This document shows positions 1 to 5,690 of a stretch of 6,720 nucleotides of DNA, in pieces; the first letter of the stretch is position 1; the number at the start of each line of letters is the position of its first letter. The stretch covers positions 1 to 6,720 of the forward strand of contig JALGZU010000155.1 of the NCBI GenBank assembly GCA_025774735.1, in the 5' to 3' direction. The position numbers were made by a program, and so were the translations under genes. Source of the stretch: a candidate division LCP-89 bacterium (GTDB lineage Bacteria > Electryoneota > B3-LCP). The notes beneath the pieces were generated by a model that saw nothing but the letters and a program-made list of their open reading frames with translations, did not search any database and was not told the DNA's origin.

Positions 1-209
1 TGCCCCCAGCGGGGGCCCAGTTTCATCTGTTCGATGTACTCTTCGACTGCCGACCGGTCGCCTTCAACCTCGGTTTCTACTGCGCCTTCTATGGTGTTTT
101 TCACCCAGCCGTGGAGCTGCAACTTTTCCGCCCATCTGTGGGCGAAATAGCGAAAGCCGACGCCCTGCACCATGCCCCGGATGATCAAGTTGGCGCGTAC
201 GTCGTTCAT
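1..209 (-). CDS. acyP: Acylphosphatase, C-terminus cut by the left window edge
   Basis: Acylphosphatases are small cytosolic enzymes, usually about 90 residues, that hydrolyse carboxyl-phosphate bonds in acyl phosphates. I read 69 complete codons from ATG at 209 to the window edge, with two bases left over, so the last 20 or so residues are missing. Both family signatures are visible. The first is IRGMVQGVGFR at residues 10-20, ending in the phosphate-binding Arg20. The second is GWVKN at 38-42, with the catalytic Asn42, followed by GAV and a Gly at the expected spacings. The start ATG overlaps the TGA of the upstream glycosyltransferase as ATGA, which suggests translational coupling. A weak GGGA lies 9 nt upstream. 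The identification is firm. The cellular role of the family is poorly defined, and neither the glycosyltransferase nor asnS explains it. Confidence 0.93.
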   Translation of the reverse strand, partial: MNDVRANLIIRGMVQGVGFRYFAHRWAEKLQLHGWVKNTIEGAVETEVEGDRSAVEEYIEQMKLGPRWG

Positions 210-1348
210 CGCTGCGGTTCCCAGGTAGCCATTGTCTTCCCGGAAACTACACCCCATATTCCCGCTAGTGCAGCGACGAGCAACATGATGAAATAAGCAG
301 GGAAACGGAAAGCACCGGATGGTTTTCCAATGCGTTCCAGGACAACGCCGGCAATGCCGGCAACATATACAAGTATTTGAATGATAAACAGAGCTTTAAA
401 GAATAGTATCTGCTGATTTAACCCTGTAGTGATCAATATACCCAACAGCCAAACCGGGGTAAACCAGCGTAGAACTTTATGCGACCAGAGTTGTATCGCA
501 AGCCACCAGGAAGTGAATGGATTAAGAAGTCTTTTGTGTACCCATAAACTGTGAAGCGACCGTTGGATGATGCGTCTTTTCCGGCGAAACTCAGATTGCA
601 AACTGCGTGTACTGGATTCTAATGATATCGCCTCAGGTTGGTACACAGTGAGGTAACCTTTTTCCGACAATAGCAGGGGACTGATGAAATCACTGATTAT
701 GTCATCACCCAATGGGGTGTATAGATTTTTCAGCATTGCATAGATGGGACCATTGGCACCAAGCAATGCACCGAGGTTGCTTTCGGCCTTTTTAAGGTGA
801 AGTTCCATTTTCCAGTACAGACTTTCTTCATCGCTCAAGGCACTTGGATGCTTCCGATAGCGGGGTTCACCGCATACAACCCCTACTTCACCCTCTGAAT
901 CGAAGGATTTCAATAACTTACGTACCGCATCCGGTTGAAACATGGCGTTTGCATCGGTGAAGACAATAACCTCGCCATTTGCCACTTTTACAGCCTGATT
1001 CAACGCGGCGGTTTTCCCCCTCCTCTCTTCGTGCTGGATCAGAGTGATTTTGTCTGAATTGAATTCTTTGACGATATGACTGGTCCTGTCCGTCGATTGA
1101 TCATCGACGACGATCACGTCCAGTTTGTCCCGGGGGTAATCCTGTGAAAGCGCGTTCTCGAGCTTCTGGGCGATATTTTCTTCCTCGTTGAGAGCTGAAA
1201 AGATCATTGTTACATCGGGAAGCTCCGTCCATCTGGGTGTGATTTCCCTTCTCCTCAGTGAACCCAGAATGATGACGATTGACGGATATATCAGGAAGAC
1301 ATAGACGAGTAATCCCAGGCAAAAGAAGAAGCAGAAGGTTTCAATCAC
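206..1348 (-). CDS. Family 2 glycosyltransferase, membrane-anchored and processive-like (COG1215 type)
   Basis: This 380-residue protein has a hydrophobic N-terminal segment (about 5-29), a cytosolic GT-A catalytic domain (about 45-270) and a hydrophobic C-terminus with roughly three membrane segments (296-308, 316-338, 350-368). GT2 motifs are visible: a SALNEEENI nucleotide-sugar-binding start at 51-59, VDDQSTD at 81-87, a DAN metal site at 132-134, GANGPIYA at 197-204, GDD at 214-216 as the likely catalytic-base region, and an Arg-rich stretch RRKRR at 255-259 before the amphipathic linker. This layout matches enzymes that make or export extracellular polysaccharides or transfer sugars to lipid carriers. 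The donor and acceptor cannot be read from the sequence. The start is GTG at 1348, with AAGGG 8 nt upstream. It follows asnS after 16 bp and overlaps acyP by 4 bp. Its 3' half is much more AT-rich than its 5' part and its neighbours. Confidence 0.9.
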   Translation of the reverse strand: MIETFCFFFCLGLLVYVFLIYPSIVIILGSLRRREITPRWTELPDVTMIFSALNEEENIAQKLENALSQDYPRDKLDVIVVDDQSTDRTSHIVKEFNSDKITLIQHEERRGKTAALNQAVKVANGEVIVFTDANAMFQPDAVRKLLKSFDSEGEVGVVCGEPRYRKHPSALSDEESLYWKMELHLKKAESNLGALLGANGPIYAMLKNLYTPLGDDIISDFISPLLLSEKGYLTVYQPEAISLESSTRSLQSEFRRKRRIIQRSLHSLWVHKRLLNPFTSWWLAIQLWSHKVLRWFTPVWLLGILITTGLNQQILFFKALFIIQILVYVAGIAGVVLERIGKPSGAFRFPAYFIMLLVAALAGIWGVVSGKTMATWEPQR

Positions 1349-1356
1349 GCAAAAGA

Positions 1357-1361
1357 CCCTT
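1357..1361 (-). promoter_or_regulatory. Ribosome binding site supporting the GTG start of the glycosyltransferase
   Basis: AAGGG on the minus strand lies 8 nt before GTG 1348, just after the asnS stop (TAA TAA). It supports GTG as the true start and co-transcription with asnS. Confidence 0.6.
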
Positions 1362-1364
1362 TTA

Positions 1365-2657
1365 TTATGGTTTCAGTCGATGCATCATGCGCGGGAAGGG
1401 AATCGTCTCCCGGATGTGGCGGATGCCGCAGATCCAGGTGACAGTGCGCTCCAGACCCATTCCGAAGCCGGAGTGGGGGAAGGTGCCGTATTTTCTGATA
1501 TCCAGGTACCACTCGAACGCCTCGCGAGGCAGCTTGTGCGCCTTTATTTTGCTCTCCAGGATGGCAATGTCGTCTTCCCTCTGGCTACCCCCGATGATCT
1601 CGCCGTAGCCTTCCGGAGCGATGAAATCCACCGAAAGCGAGGTGTCGGGATCATCAGCTTCGCACTTCATGTAGAACGCCTTGATGGAGGCGGGGAAGCG
1701 GTGGATGATCACGGGGCGGTCGTACCCTTCGACCAACGCCTCCTCGTCCGGCGCGCCGAAATCATCGCCCGGCTTGAATCCGGTGGCCTTCTTCACCAGG
1801 ATATCACAAGCTTCCCGGTAGTGAATGCGGGGAAAGGGCTTTTTGATGCTCTCGAGCTTACTGACGTCCCGTTCGAGGATTTCCAGTTCCGGCTGGCAGC
1901 GCTCCAGGGCGCGTTCGACGATGAAACAGGTGAGGTCTTCGCCCAGTTCAATGCAGCCGTCCAGGTCCAGGTAAGCAACCTCCGGTTCGATCATCCAGAA
2001 CTCGGTCAGGTGCTTGCGCGTCTTCGATTTCTCCGCTCGGAAGGTGGGGCCGAAGCAGTAGACCTTGCCGAAGGCGGCGCAGCCGGGTTCCATGTAGAGC
2101 TGGCCGGATTGGGAGAGATAGGCCTTCTCGCCGAAGTAATCCGTTTCGAATAGTGTAGAGGTCCCCTCACTGGCGGACGGGGTGAAGATGGGCGCGTCCA
2201 GCATGACGAAACCGTTGTCATCGAAAAAATCGCGGATGGCCTTGATTACGTGATGGCGCACGCGCAGGATGGCGTGCTGCCGCCGCGAACGGATCCAGAG
2301 GTGGCGGTGGTCGAGCAGGAAGGCGTCGCCGTGCTCCTTCTTGGTGATGGGGTATTCTTCTGAGTGTCCGACGATTTCGACGTCGCTCACCCAGAGTTCG
2401 TAACCGCTCGGTGCGCGGTCGTCCGCGTTGACCTTGCCGCGCACGATCAGGGACGATTCCTGGGTCAGCGCCTGGGCGGCTTCCCAGGCTTCCTCGGAAA
2501 TCTCCTTCTTGGAGGTGACGCACTGGATGATGCCGGTGCCGTCCCGCAACTGCAGGAACATGAGCTTGCCCGAGGAACGGAAGTTGTACAGCCAGCCGCG
2601 CAGCTCCACCTCCTGGCCGGCCTTTTCAGCGATGTCGGATATGTAGGTTTGGTGCAT
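1365..2657 (-). CDS. asnS: Asparaginyl-tRNA synthetase (class IIb)
   Basis: This cytosolic enzyme charges tRNA-Asn with asparagine using ATP. Numbered from ATG 2657, it has 430 residues. The N-terminal OB-fold anticodon-binding domain carries [13 protein letters not shown] and FLQLRDGTG (about 19-42). Class II motif 1 lies at about 134-165, motif 2 ([16 protein letters not shown]) starts at about 206, and motif 3 ([13 protein letters not shown]) is at 397-409. The active site reads [14 protein letters not shown] rather than the SPQL of AspRS marks asparagine specificity, as does the terminal ETIPFPR. Length, start and end match the 430-residue Bacillus-type AsnRS as I remember it. A GTG at 2675 would add six residues but has no Shine-Dalgarno. 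ATG 2657 has GGGA about 12 nt upstream and aligns with the family's N-terminus, so I prefer it. It heads the asnS-glycosyltransferase-acyP run. Confidence 0.97.
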   Translation of the reverse strand: MHQTYISDIAEKAGQEVELRGWLYNFRSSGKLMFLQLRDGTGIIQCVTSKKEISEEAWEAAQALTQESSLIVRGKVNADDRAPSGYELWVSDVEIVGHSEEYPITKKEHGDAFLLDHRHLWIRSRRQHAILRVRHHVIKAIRDFFDDNGFVMLDAPIFTPSASEGTSTLFETDYFGEKAYLSQSGQLYMEPGCAAFGKVYCFGPTFRAEKSKTRKHLTEFWMIEPEVAYLDLDGCIELGEDLTCFIVERALERCQPELEILERDVSKLESIKKPFPRIHYREACDILVKKATGFKPGDDFGAPDEEALVEGYDRPVIIHRFPASIKAFYMKCEADDPDTSLSVDFIAPEGYGEIIGGSQREDDIAILESKIKAHKLPREAFEWYLDIRKYGTFPHSGFGMGLERTVTWICGIRHIRETIPFPRMMHRLKP

Positions 2658-2704
2658 GGATTTATCTGTTCCCACTAAAGTTTACAAATTTTATAAACAA
2701 TTGT

Positions 2705-2732
2705 ATTATATGCAATATCGTTAATATAACAG
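2705..2732 (-). promoter_or_regulatory. Probable sigma-70 promoter of asnS
   Basis: On the minus strand a perfect TATAAT (2710-2705) is preceded by a 16-bp spacer and CTGTTA (2732-2727), which matches only three of six bases of the consensus -35. Transcription would start near 2698, giving a leader of about 40 nt before ATG 2657. The region is strongly AT-rich. The -10 is convincing and the -35 is weak. Confidence 0.5.
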
Positions 2733-2738
2733 ATGTTA
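2727..2738. promoter_or_regulatory. Palindrome TAACA-N2-TGTTA over the asnS -35
   Basis: TAACAGATGTTA has perfect 5-bp arms around two bases and covers the -35 hexamer, where a repressor or activator could bind. A near copy (TAACAGCCGTTA, 10 of 12 identical) sits at 3587-3598 in the same relation to another TATAAT. No regulator gene is present in the window, so an operator role is inference only. Confidence 0.3.
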
Positions 2739-2808
2739 TTCAATCTTCTTCCTGCAGACTCGGTATCATCAGTTCGAAAGCTTTAGTGTGCACTGGTACT
2801 TCGTTCCC

Positions 2809-2926
2809 AGCCCCTTTCAAGGGGCTTTTCACTATCCGTAGCCCACTGCTTCAGCGGTGGGCGATTCCCCCCCGCCCAGCCCTGAAGGACTGGGCTACGC
2901 AAGGTGCAATCCCCATAAATGGGGCT
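2809..2926. repeat. BIME-like block 1: two REP-like units facing each other, downstream of tnpA
   Basis: Unit 1 (plus strand, 2809-2863) has a 7-bp-stem hairpin (2809-2826), a 10-nt linker, then CGTAG and a 9-bp-stem hairpin (2837-2863). Unit 2 (minus strand, 2926-2873) repeats this: a small hairpin at 2924-2911, an 11-nt linker, then CGTAG and a 9-bp hairpin at 2899-2873. A 9-nt pyrimidine-rich spacer (2864-2872) separates them. Loops are TTCA in three hairpins and TTTA in the small hairpin of unit 2. Two stretches, 2837-2864 (28 bp) and 2877-2903 (27 bp), are identical to parts of block 2. A GTAG foot beside a REP hairpin is a known hallmark of RAYT-bound REPs. Small hairpins followed by TTTT on the plus strand (2827-2829 and 2926-2929) resemble intrinsic terminators, but no plus-strand gene needs one. 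Confidence 0.85.
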
Positions 2927-2948
2927 TTTGAAAAAAAGTTGACGTTGT

Positions 2949-3359
2949 TTAGTTTAACTCGAATTCGTCTTTAATGCTGCCTTTTAGATGGTGCAGCTCT
3001 TGATTTTGAATGTATCTGATAATCGCATCCAGATCTTTACCTGAAAAGCTGGACACGCCATAGCCACTCTGCCAGGCGAACGAAATTTCAGGATGAGCCT
3101 TACTCAGATTATATGAAGTTGCTCCTTTCAGTTCGCCGATCCATTTCGATATCATCAGAGTGGCGGGCACTTTGATCGCCAGATGCACATGATCGGATGT
3201 GCCGCCTAATGCCAGACACTCAACTTCCCTGGATTCGCTGCATCTCGTTCGTATAATCTTATAAATGAAATTCCTTACTTTTCTCTCAAGTAACGGCTTG
3301 TTGCCTTCGGTATGCCAGGTAACGTGTAAGTAAATATTTGAATAGGACCGGTGTGGCAC
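2949..3359 (-). CDS. tnpA: IS200/IS605-type Y1 (HUH) transposase, probably REP-associated (RAYT-like)
   Basis: This 136-residue protein belongs to the Y1 transposase family, which cuts and rejoins single-stranded DNA at hairpins through a phosphotyrosine link. Visible features are the SYSNIYLHVTWHT N-terminus, the HUH metal motif in DHVHLAI (His57, His59), the WQSGYGVSSFS stretch (96-106), and the catalytic Tyr116 in RYIQNQELHH. The HUH-to-Tyr spacing of 57 residues fits the family. The start is GTG 3359, with GAGG 5 nt upstream (3368-3365). The protein ends soon after KDEFELN, so it may lack the short C-terminal tail many relatives carry. I found no continuation of that tail after the stop. 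Catalytic residues are intact, so it could be active. It is bracketed within 15-25 bp on both sides by hairpin blocks, and a sampled line is 26 of 60 G+C, well below its neighbours. No tnpB is present. Confidence 0.9.
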   Translation of the reverse strand: MPHRSYSNIYLHVTWHTEGNKPLLERKVRNFIYKIIRTRCSESREVECLALGGTSDHVHLAIKVPATLMISKWIGELKGATSYNLSKAHPEISFAWQSGYGVSSFSGKDLDAIIRYIQNQELHHLKGSIKDEFELN

Positions 3360-3364
3360 GGAAG

Positions 3365-3368
3365 CCTC
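3365..3368 (-). promoter_or_regulatory. Ribosome binding site of tnpA, next to a hairpin
   Basis: GAGG lies 5 nt before GTG 3359 and decides the start. Six nt farther upstream is the perfect 6-bp hairpin 3375-3390, so the mRNA leader carries REP structure right against the ribosome site. Confidence 0.55.
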
Positions 3369-3373
3369 GTTTT

Positions 3374-3497
3374 AGGCCGCTTCAGCGGCCTTGTACCTAT
3401 CGTAGCCCACTGCTTCAGCGGTGGGCGAATAGTGCCATTTTCCCGCTCAGCCCTGAAGGACTGGGCTACGCAAGATACAACCCCCATGAATGGGGCT
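3374..3497. repeat. BIME-like block 2: two REP-like units facing each other, upstream of tnpA
   Basis: The layout is the same as block 1 and in the same direction. Unit 1 (plus strand) has a hairpin with GGCCGC, loop TTCA, GCGGCC (3375-3390), a 10-nt linker TTGTACCTAT, then CGTAG and a 9-bp hairpin (3401-3427). Unit 2 (minus strand) has a small hairpin with loop TTCA (3495-3482), the linker GTTGTATCTTG, then CGTAG and a hairpin at 3470-3444. The centre spacer is 16 nt (3428-3443), against 9 nt in block 1. Identical stretches with block 1 are 3401-3428 and 3448-3474. Unit 2 has one stem mismatch (CTCAG where block 1 has CCCAG). The plus-strand CTTTTT at 3496-3501 makes the last hairpin look like a terminator, as in block 1. 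The first hairpin has diverged in its stem from that of block 1 while keeping the loop. Confidence 0.85.
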
Positions 3498-3564
3498 TTT
3501 TAACACGGTCTGATCCTGAATACCCAATGCCCGAATTCAATGGGGAGATTAGTAACATATTGTT

Positions 3565-3592
3565 ATTATATATATTATTCTTCACCTAACAG
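3565..3592 (-). promoter_or_regulatory. Promoter-like sequence upstream of block 2 and tnpA
   Basis: On the minus strand CTGTTA (3592-3587), a 16-bp spacer and TATAAT (3570-3565) repeat exactly the hexamers and spacing of the asnS promoter. It begins directly after the gpsA stop codon and would send transcripts through block 2 into tnpA. The -35 is weak. AT richness alone could give TATAAT, so only the match to the asnS promoter raises confidence. Confidence 0.35.
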
Positions 3593-3598
3593 CCGTTA
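3587..3598. repeat. Second copy of the TAAC-N4-GTTA palindrome
   Basis: TAACAGCCGTTA is identical to 2727-2738 at 10 of 12 positions. It lies between the gpsA stop and the tnpA module, in the same direction relative to TATAAT. The two copies flank the whole transposase module. Confidence 0.35.
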
Positions 3599-3599
3599 T

Positions 3600-4646
3600 C
3601 TAATCCTCCACCTTCAGATCCCGCGTCATCAGCTCGGTGACCATCTGGGCGGGATCCTTACCCTCGAAGAGGACGAAATAGGCTGCTTCAGTGATGGGCA
3701 TGGGGACCTCTTCGCGCTGGCTCAAGTGATAGGCCGAGCGGGTGGTGCTGACGCCTTCGGCAATCATGGTCATGCTCCTGACCACCTGGTCCATGGTCTT
3801 GCCTTTGCCGATCTGCTCGCCGACGTAGCGGTTGCGGCTGTGGCGGCTCATGCAGGTGGTGATCAGGTCGCCCATGCCAGAGAGCCCGGCGAAGGTGCGC
3901 GGCTGGCCACCCAGCTTGACGCCCAGGCGGGTCATTTCGGCCAGGCCGCGGGTCAGGAGCGCGCCCTTGGTGTTGTCTCCGAAACCGAGGCCGTCCGCAA
4001 TGCCCGTGCCGACGGCGATGACGTTTTTCAGAGCCGCGCCCAGTTCCACGCCGACGAGGTCCTGAGACGCGTAGACTCGAAAATGCGGCGTGAAGAAAAG
4101 CTCCTGAACCCTCCGGGCCGTCTCCAGGGAATCGCTGGCGGCGACCACGCTGGTGGGGATATTCCGGGAAACTTCCTCCGCGTGCGAGGGGCCGGAGAGG
4201 GCGCAGTATCTGTCGGGGAGTACGTCAGGTACCAGGTCTGCGACGACTTCGGAAGGACGCTTCAGAGTTTCTTCTTCGATCCCCTTGGCGGCGTTGACGA
4301 TGATGGCCCTGGATGGGATCGCGGCAGCCGTCTTTTCCAGAGCCCCGCGCACGAACTGCGACGGGATGACGAGAAGAACAACTCCCGCGCCCTGCAGACA
4401 TTCACTGGCGTCGAAAGAAATTGCCAGAGTTTCCGGCAGCGGGATGCCGGGCAGAAACTCCTTGTTCTCTCGATCCTCGATCAGGCGCCTCGCCGCGTCC
4501 TGACGGAATTCCCACAGCCGGACGGAGTATCCCTTGCCGTGAAGTAACAACGCCAGGGTGGTGCCCCAACTGCCCGCTCCGAGAACGGCTATGGGAAACT
4601 TGGCCTTGTTCTCCGGTGTCCTTTCGATCGTATTTCCCTCAGTCAC
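3600..4646 (-). CDS. gpsA: Glycerol-3-phosphate dehydrogenase [NAD(P)+]
   Basis: GpsA reduces dihydroxyacetone phosphate to sn-glycerol-3-phosphate, the backbone for phospholipid synthesis, in the cytosol. The 348 residues fit the family (about 330-350). The N-terminal Rossmann domain has GAGSWGT at 23-29. NAAKGIE at 118-124 holds the conserved Lys121, GPSHAEEV is at 152-159, and ELGAALKNVIA at 201-211 holds the probable catalytic Lys207. GLSGMGDLITTC at 254-265 and RNRYVG at 271-276 mark the C-terminal substrate domain. The start is GTG 4646, the only start codon between an in-frame stop at 4667 and the Rossmann motif. It overlaps the end of purM by 8 bp (GTGACTGA), so translation is probably coupled. 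A GGAAG about 11 nt upstream, inside purM, could serve as ribosome site. About 16 residues precede the Rossmann fold, slightly longer than usual. Confidence 0.97.
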   Translation of the reverse strand: MTEGNTIERTPENKAKFPIAVLGAGSWGTTLALLLHGKGYSVRLWEFRQDAARRLIEDRENKEFLPGIPLPETLAISFDASECLQGAGVVLLVIPSQFVRGALEKTAAAIPSRAIIVNAAKGIEEETLKRPSEVVADLVPDVLPDRYCALSGPSHAEEVSRNIPTSVVAASDSLETARRVQELFFTPHFRVYASQDLVGVELGAALKNVIAVGTGIADGLGFGDNTKGALLTRGLAEMTRLGVKLGGQPRTFAGLSGMGDLITTCMSRHSRNRYVGEQIGKGKTMDQVVRSMTMIAEGVSTTRSAYHLSQREEVPMPITEAAYFVLFEGKDPAQMVTELMTRDLKVED

Positions 4647-5646
4647 GGGACTGAATGCTTCCCATTATAATCAAGTTCCAGCCGCTGAATTCTTTACCGA
4701 TGATTTTCCCGGCACTCTCTTCATCGACGACCAGGGCCAAACCCACCCCCATGTTGAACACCCGGCGCATCTCCTCCGGTTCCACCGGTCCGAGTTTCTG
4801 GATCAGGTCGAAGATGGGGGGGATCTCCCAGTCGCCGTAATGGATTTCCAGAGAGCAGGTTTCCGGGATGACCCGGTTCAGGTTCCCTTCGATGCCGCCG
4901 CCGGTGATGTGGGCGATTCCCTTGAGGGTGATCTGTTCGCGTATCGCCCGGACGGCGCACAGGTAACTCGGGTGAACCTCGAGGAGGCTTTCGCCCAGCG
5001 TGCAGCCCAAATCGGGGACGTGATCGTGAACGCCCAATTTGGCTTTTTCCAGGAGCACGCGCCGCGCCAGCGAGTAACCGTTGGTGTGCAGACCCACCGA
5101 GGGCAGCCCGAGGATGACGTCTCCCGGCTGGATGTTGCGGCCCAGAATGAGGTCGTCTTCATCCGCCCAACCGACGATGGTGCCGGCCAGGTCGAATTCG
5201 TCGTCCCGGTAGAAGCCGGGCATCTCCGCCGTCTCACCGCCCAGCAGGGCGATGCCGTTGGTTTTGCAGGCTCGGGCTAAACCGTCTATGACCGCTGCCT
5301 GCACTTCGGGATCCAGTTTCCCGCAGCCATAATAGTCCAGAAAGAAGAGCGGTTCTGCGCCGTTGGCGAGCAGATCGTCGACGCAGTGGTTGACCAGGTC
5401 TTCACCTACTGTGTCGTACTTTTCGCAGAGAAAGGCGACTTTCAGTTTGGTGCCGACTCCGTCCGTGCTGGCCAGGAGCACGGGACGACGCTTCGCTTCT
5501 ACGGGCAACCGGAAGGCTCCGGCGAAGAGCCCCACGTCGCCGATCACCTGCGGCGTTCGGGTCGAGGCGACCAGGGATTTGATGCGCTTCAGAGCTTCAT
5601 CCGCGGCGCCTAAGTTCACGCCGGAAGATTTATAGTCGATGGGCAT
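4639..5646 (-). CDS. purM: Phosphoribosylformylglycinamidine cyclo-ligase (AIR synthetase)
   Basis: PurM closes the imidazole ring, converting FGAM and ATP to aminoimidazole ribonucleotide in the fifth step of de novo purine synthesis. It is a cytosolic dimer of the PurM/ThiL/SelD/HypE ATP-binding fold. The 335 residues are close to the usual 340-350. Visible motifs are YKSSGVNLGAAD at 5-16, STDGVGTKLK at 60-69, HCVDDLLANGAEPLFFLDY at 87-105, GGETAEMPGFY at 136-146, GLHTNGYSLAR at 185-195, HITGGGIEGNLNRVIP at 246-261, and the late FNMGVGL at 297-303. The start ATG 5646 directly precedes the conserved N-terminus, though I see no good Shine-Dalgarno before it. It lies 44 bp after the acyl-CoA synthetase gene and overlaps gpsA, so it is probably in one transcript with both. 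No other pur gene is in the window. Confidence 0.97.
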   Translation of the reverse strand: MPIDYKSSGVNLGAADEALKRIKSLVASTRTPQVIGDVGLFAGAFRLPVEAKRRPVLLASTDGVGTKLKVAFLCEKYDTVGEDLVNHCVDDLLANGAEPLFFLDYYGCGKLDPEVQAAVIDGLARACKTNGIALLGGETAEMPGFYRDDEFDLAGTIVGWADEDDLILGRNIQPGDVILGLPSVGLHTNGYSLARRVLLEKAKLGVHDHVPDLGCTLGESLLEVHPSYLCAVRAIREQITLKGIAHITGGGIEGNLNRVIPETCSLEIHYGDWEIPPIFDLIQKLGPVEPEEMRRVFNMGVGLALVVDEESAGKIIGKEFSGWNLIIMGSIQSRD

Positions 5647-5690
5647 GGCTGGATCGATGAATAACCGTTTAATGAATTTCCCGATACCCC

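Noticed and set aside
2..16. Perfect hairpin GCCCCC-AGC-GGGGGC at the left edge, resembling a terminator or another REP
   Set aside because: It lies inside the acyP reading frame, has no T run, lacks the GTAG foot and TTCA loop, and its loop is only three bases.
2658..2675. GTG at 2675 as the asnS start
   Set aside because: It has no Shine-Dalgarno and adds six residues not seen in the family; ATG 2657 gives the usual 430-residue protein.
2786..2974. Short plus-strand frame through block 1, and a similar one (3338-3589) through block 2
   Set aside because: They are translations of the hairpin repeats. The two blocks are read into different contexts, with no conserved protein features or ribosome site.
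3275..3487. Minus-strand frame overlapping the start of tnpA and block 2
   Set aside because: It overlaps tnpA out of frame and consists mostly of translated repeat sequence.
2809..3497. CRISPR array
   Set aside because: There are only two blocks about 560 bp apart, each with inverted units, and no regular spacers; the Y1 transposase between them explains the repeats better.
3540..4547. Long plus-strand open frame (335 codons) opposite gpsA
   Set aside because: It mirrors a fully conserved gpsA, has no recognisable domain, and reads as the antisense of high-GC codons. Similar frames opposite asnS (1380-2153) and purM (4558-5280) are rejected for the same reason.
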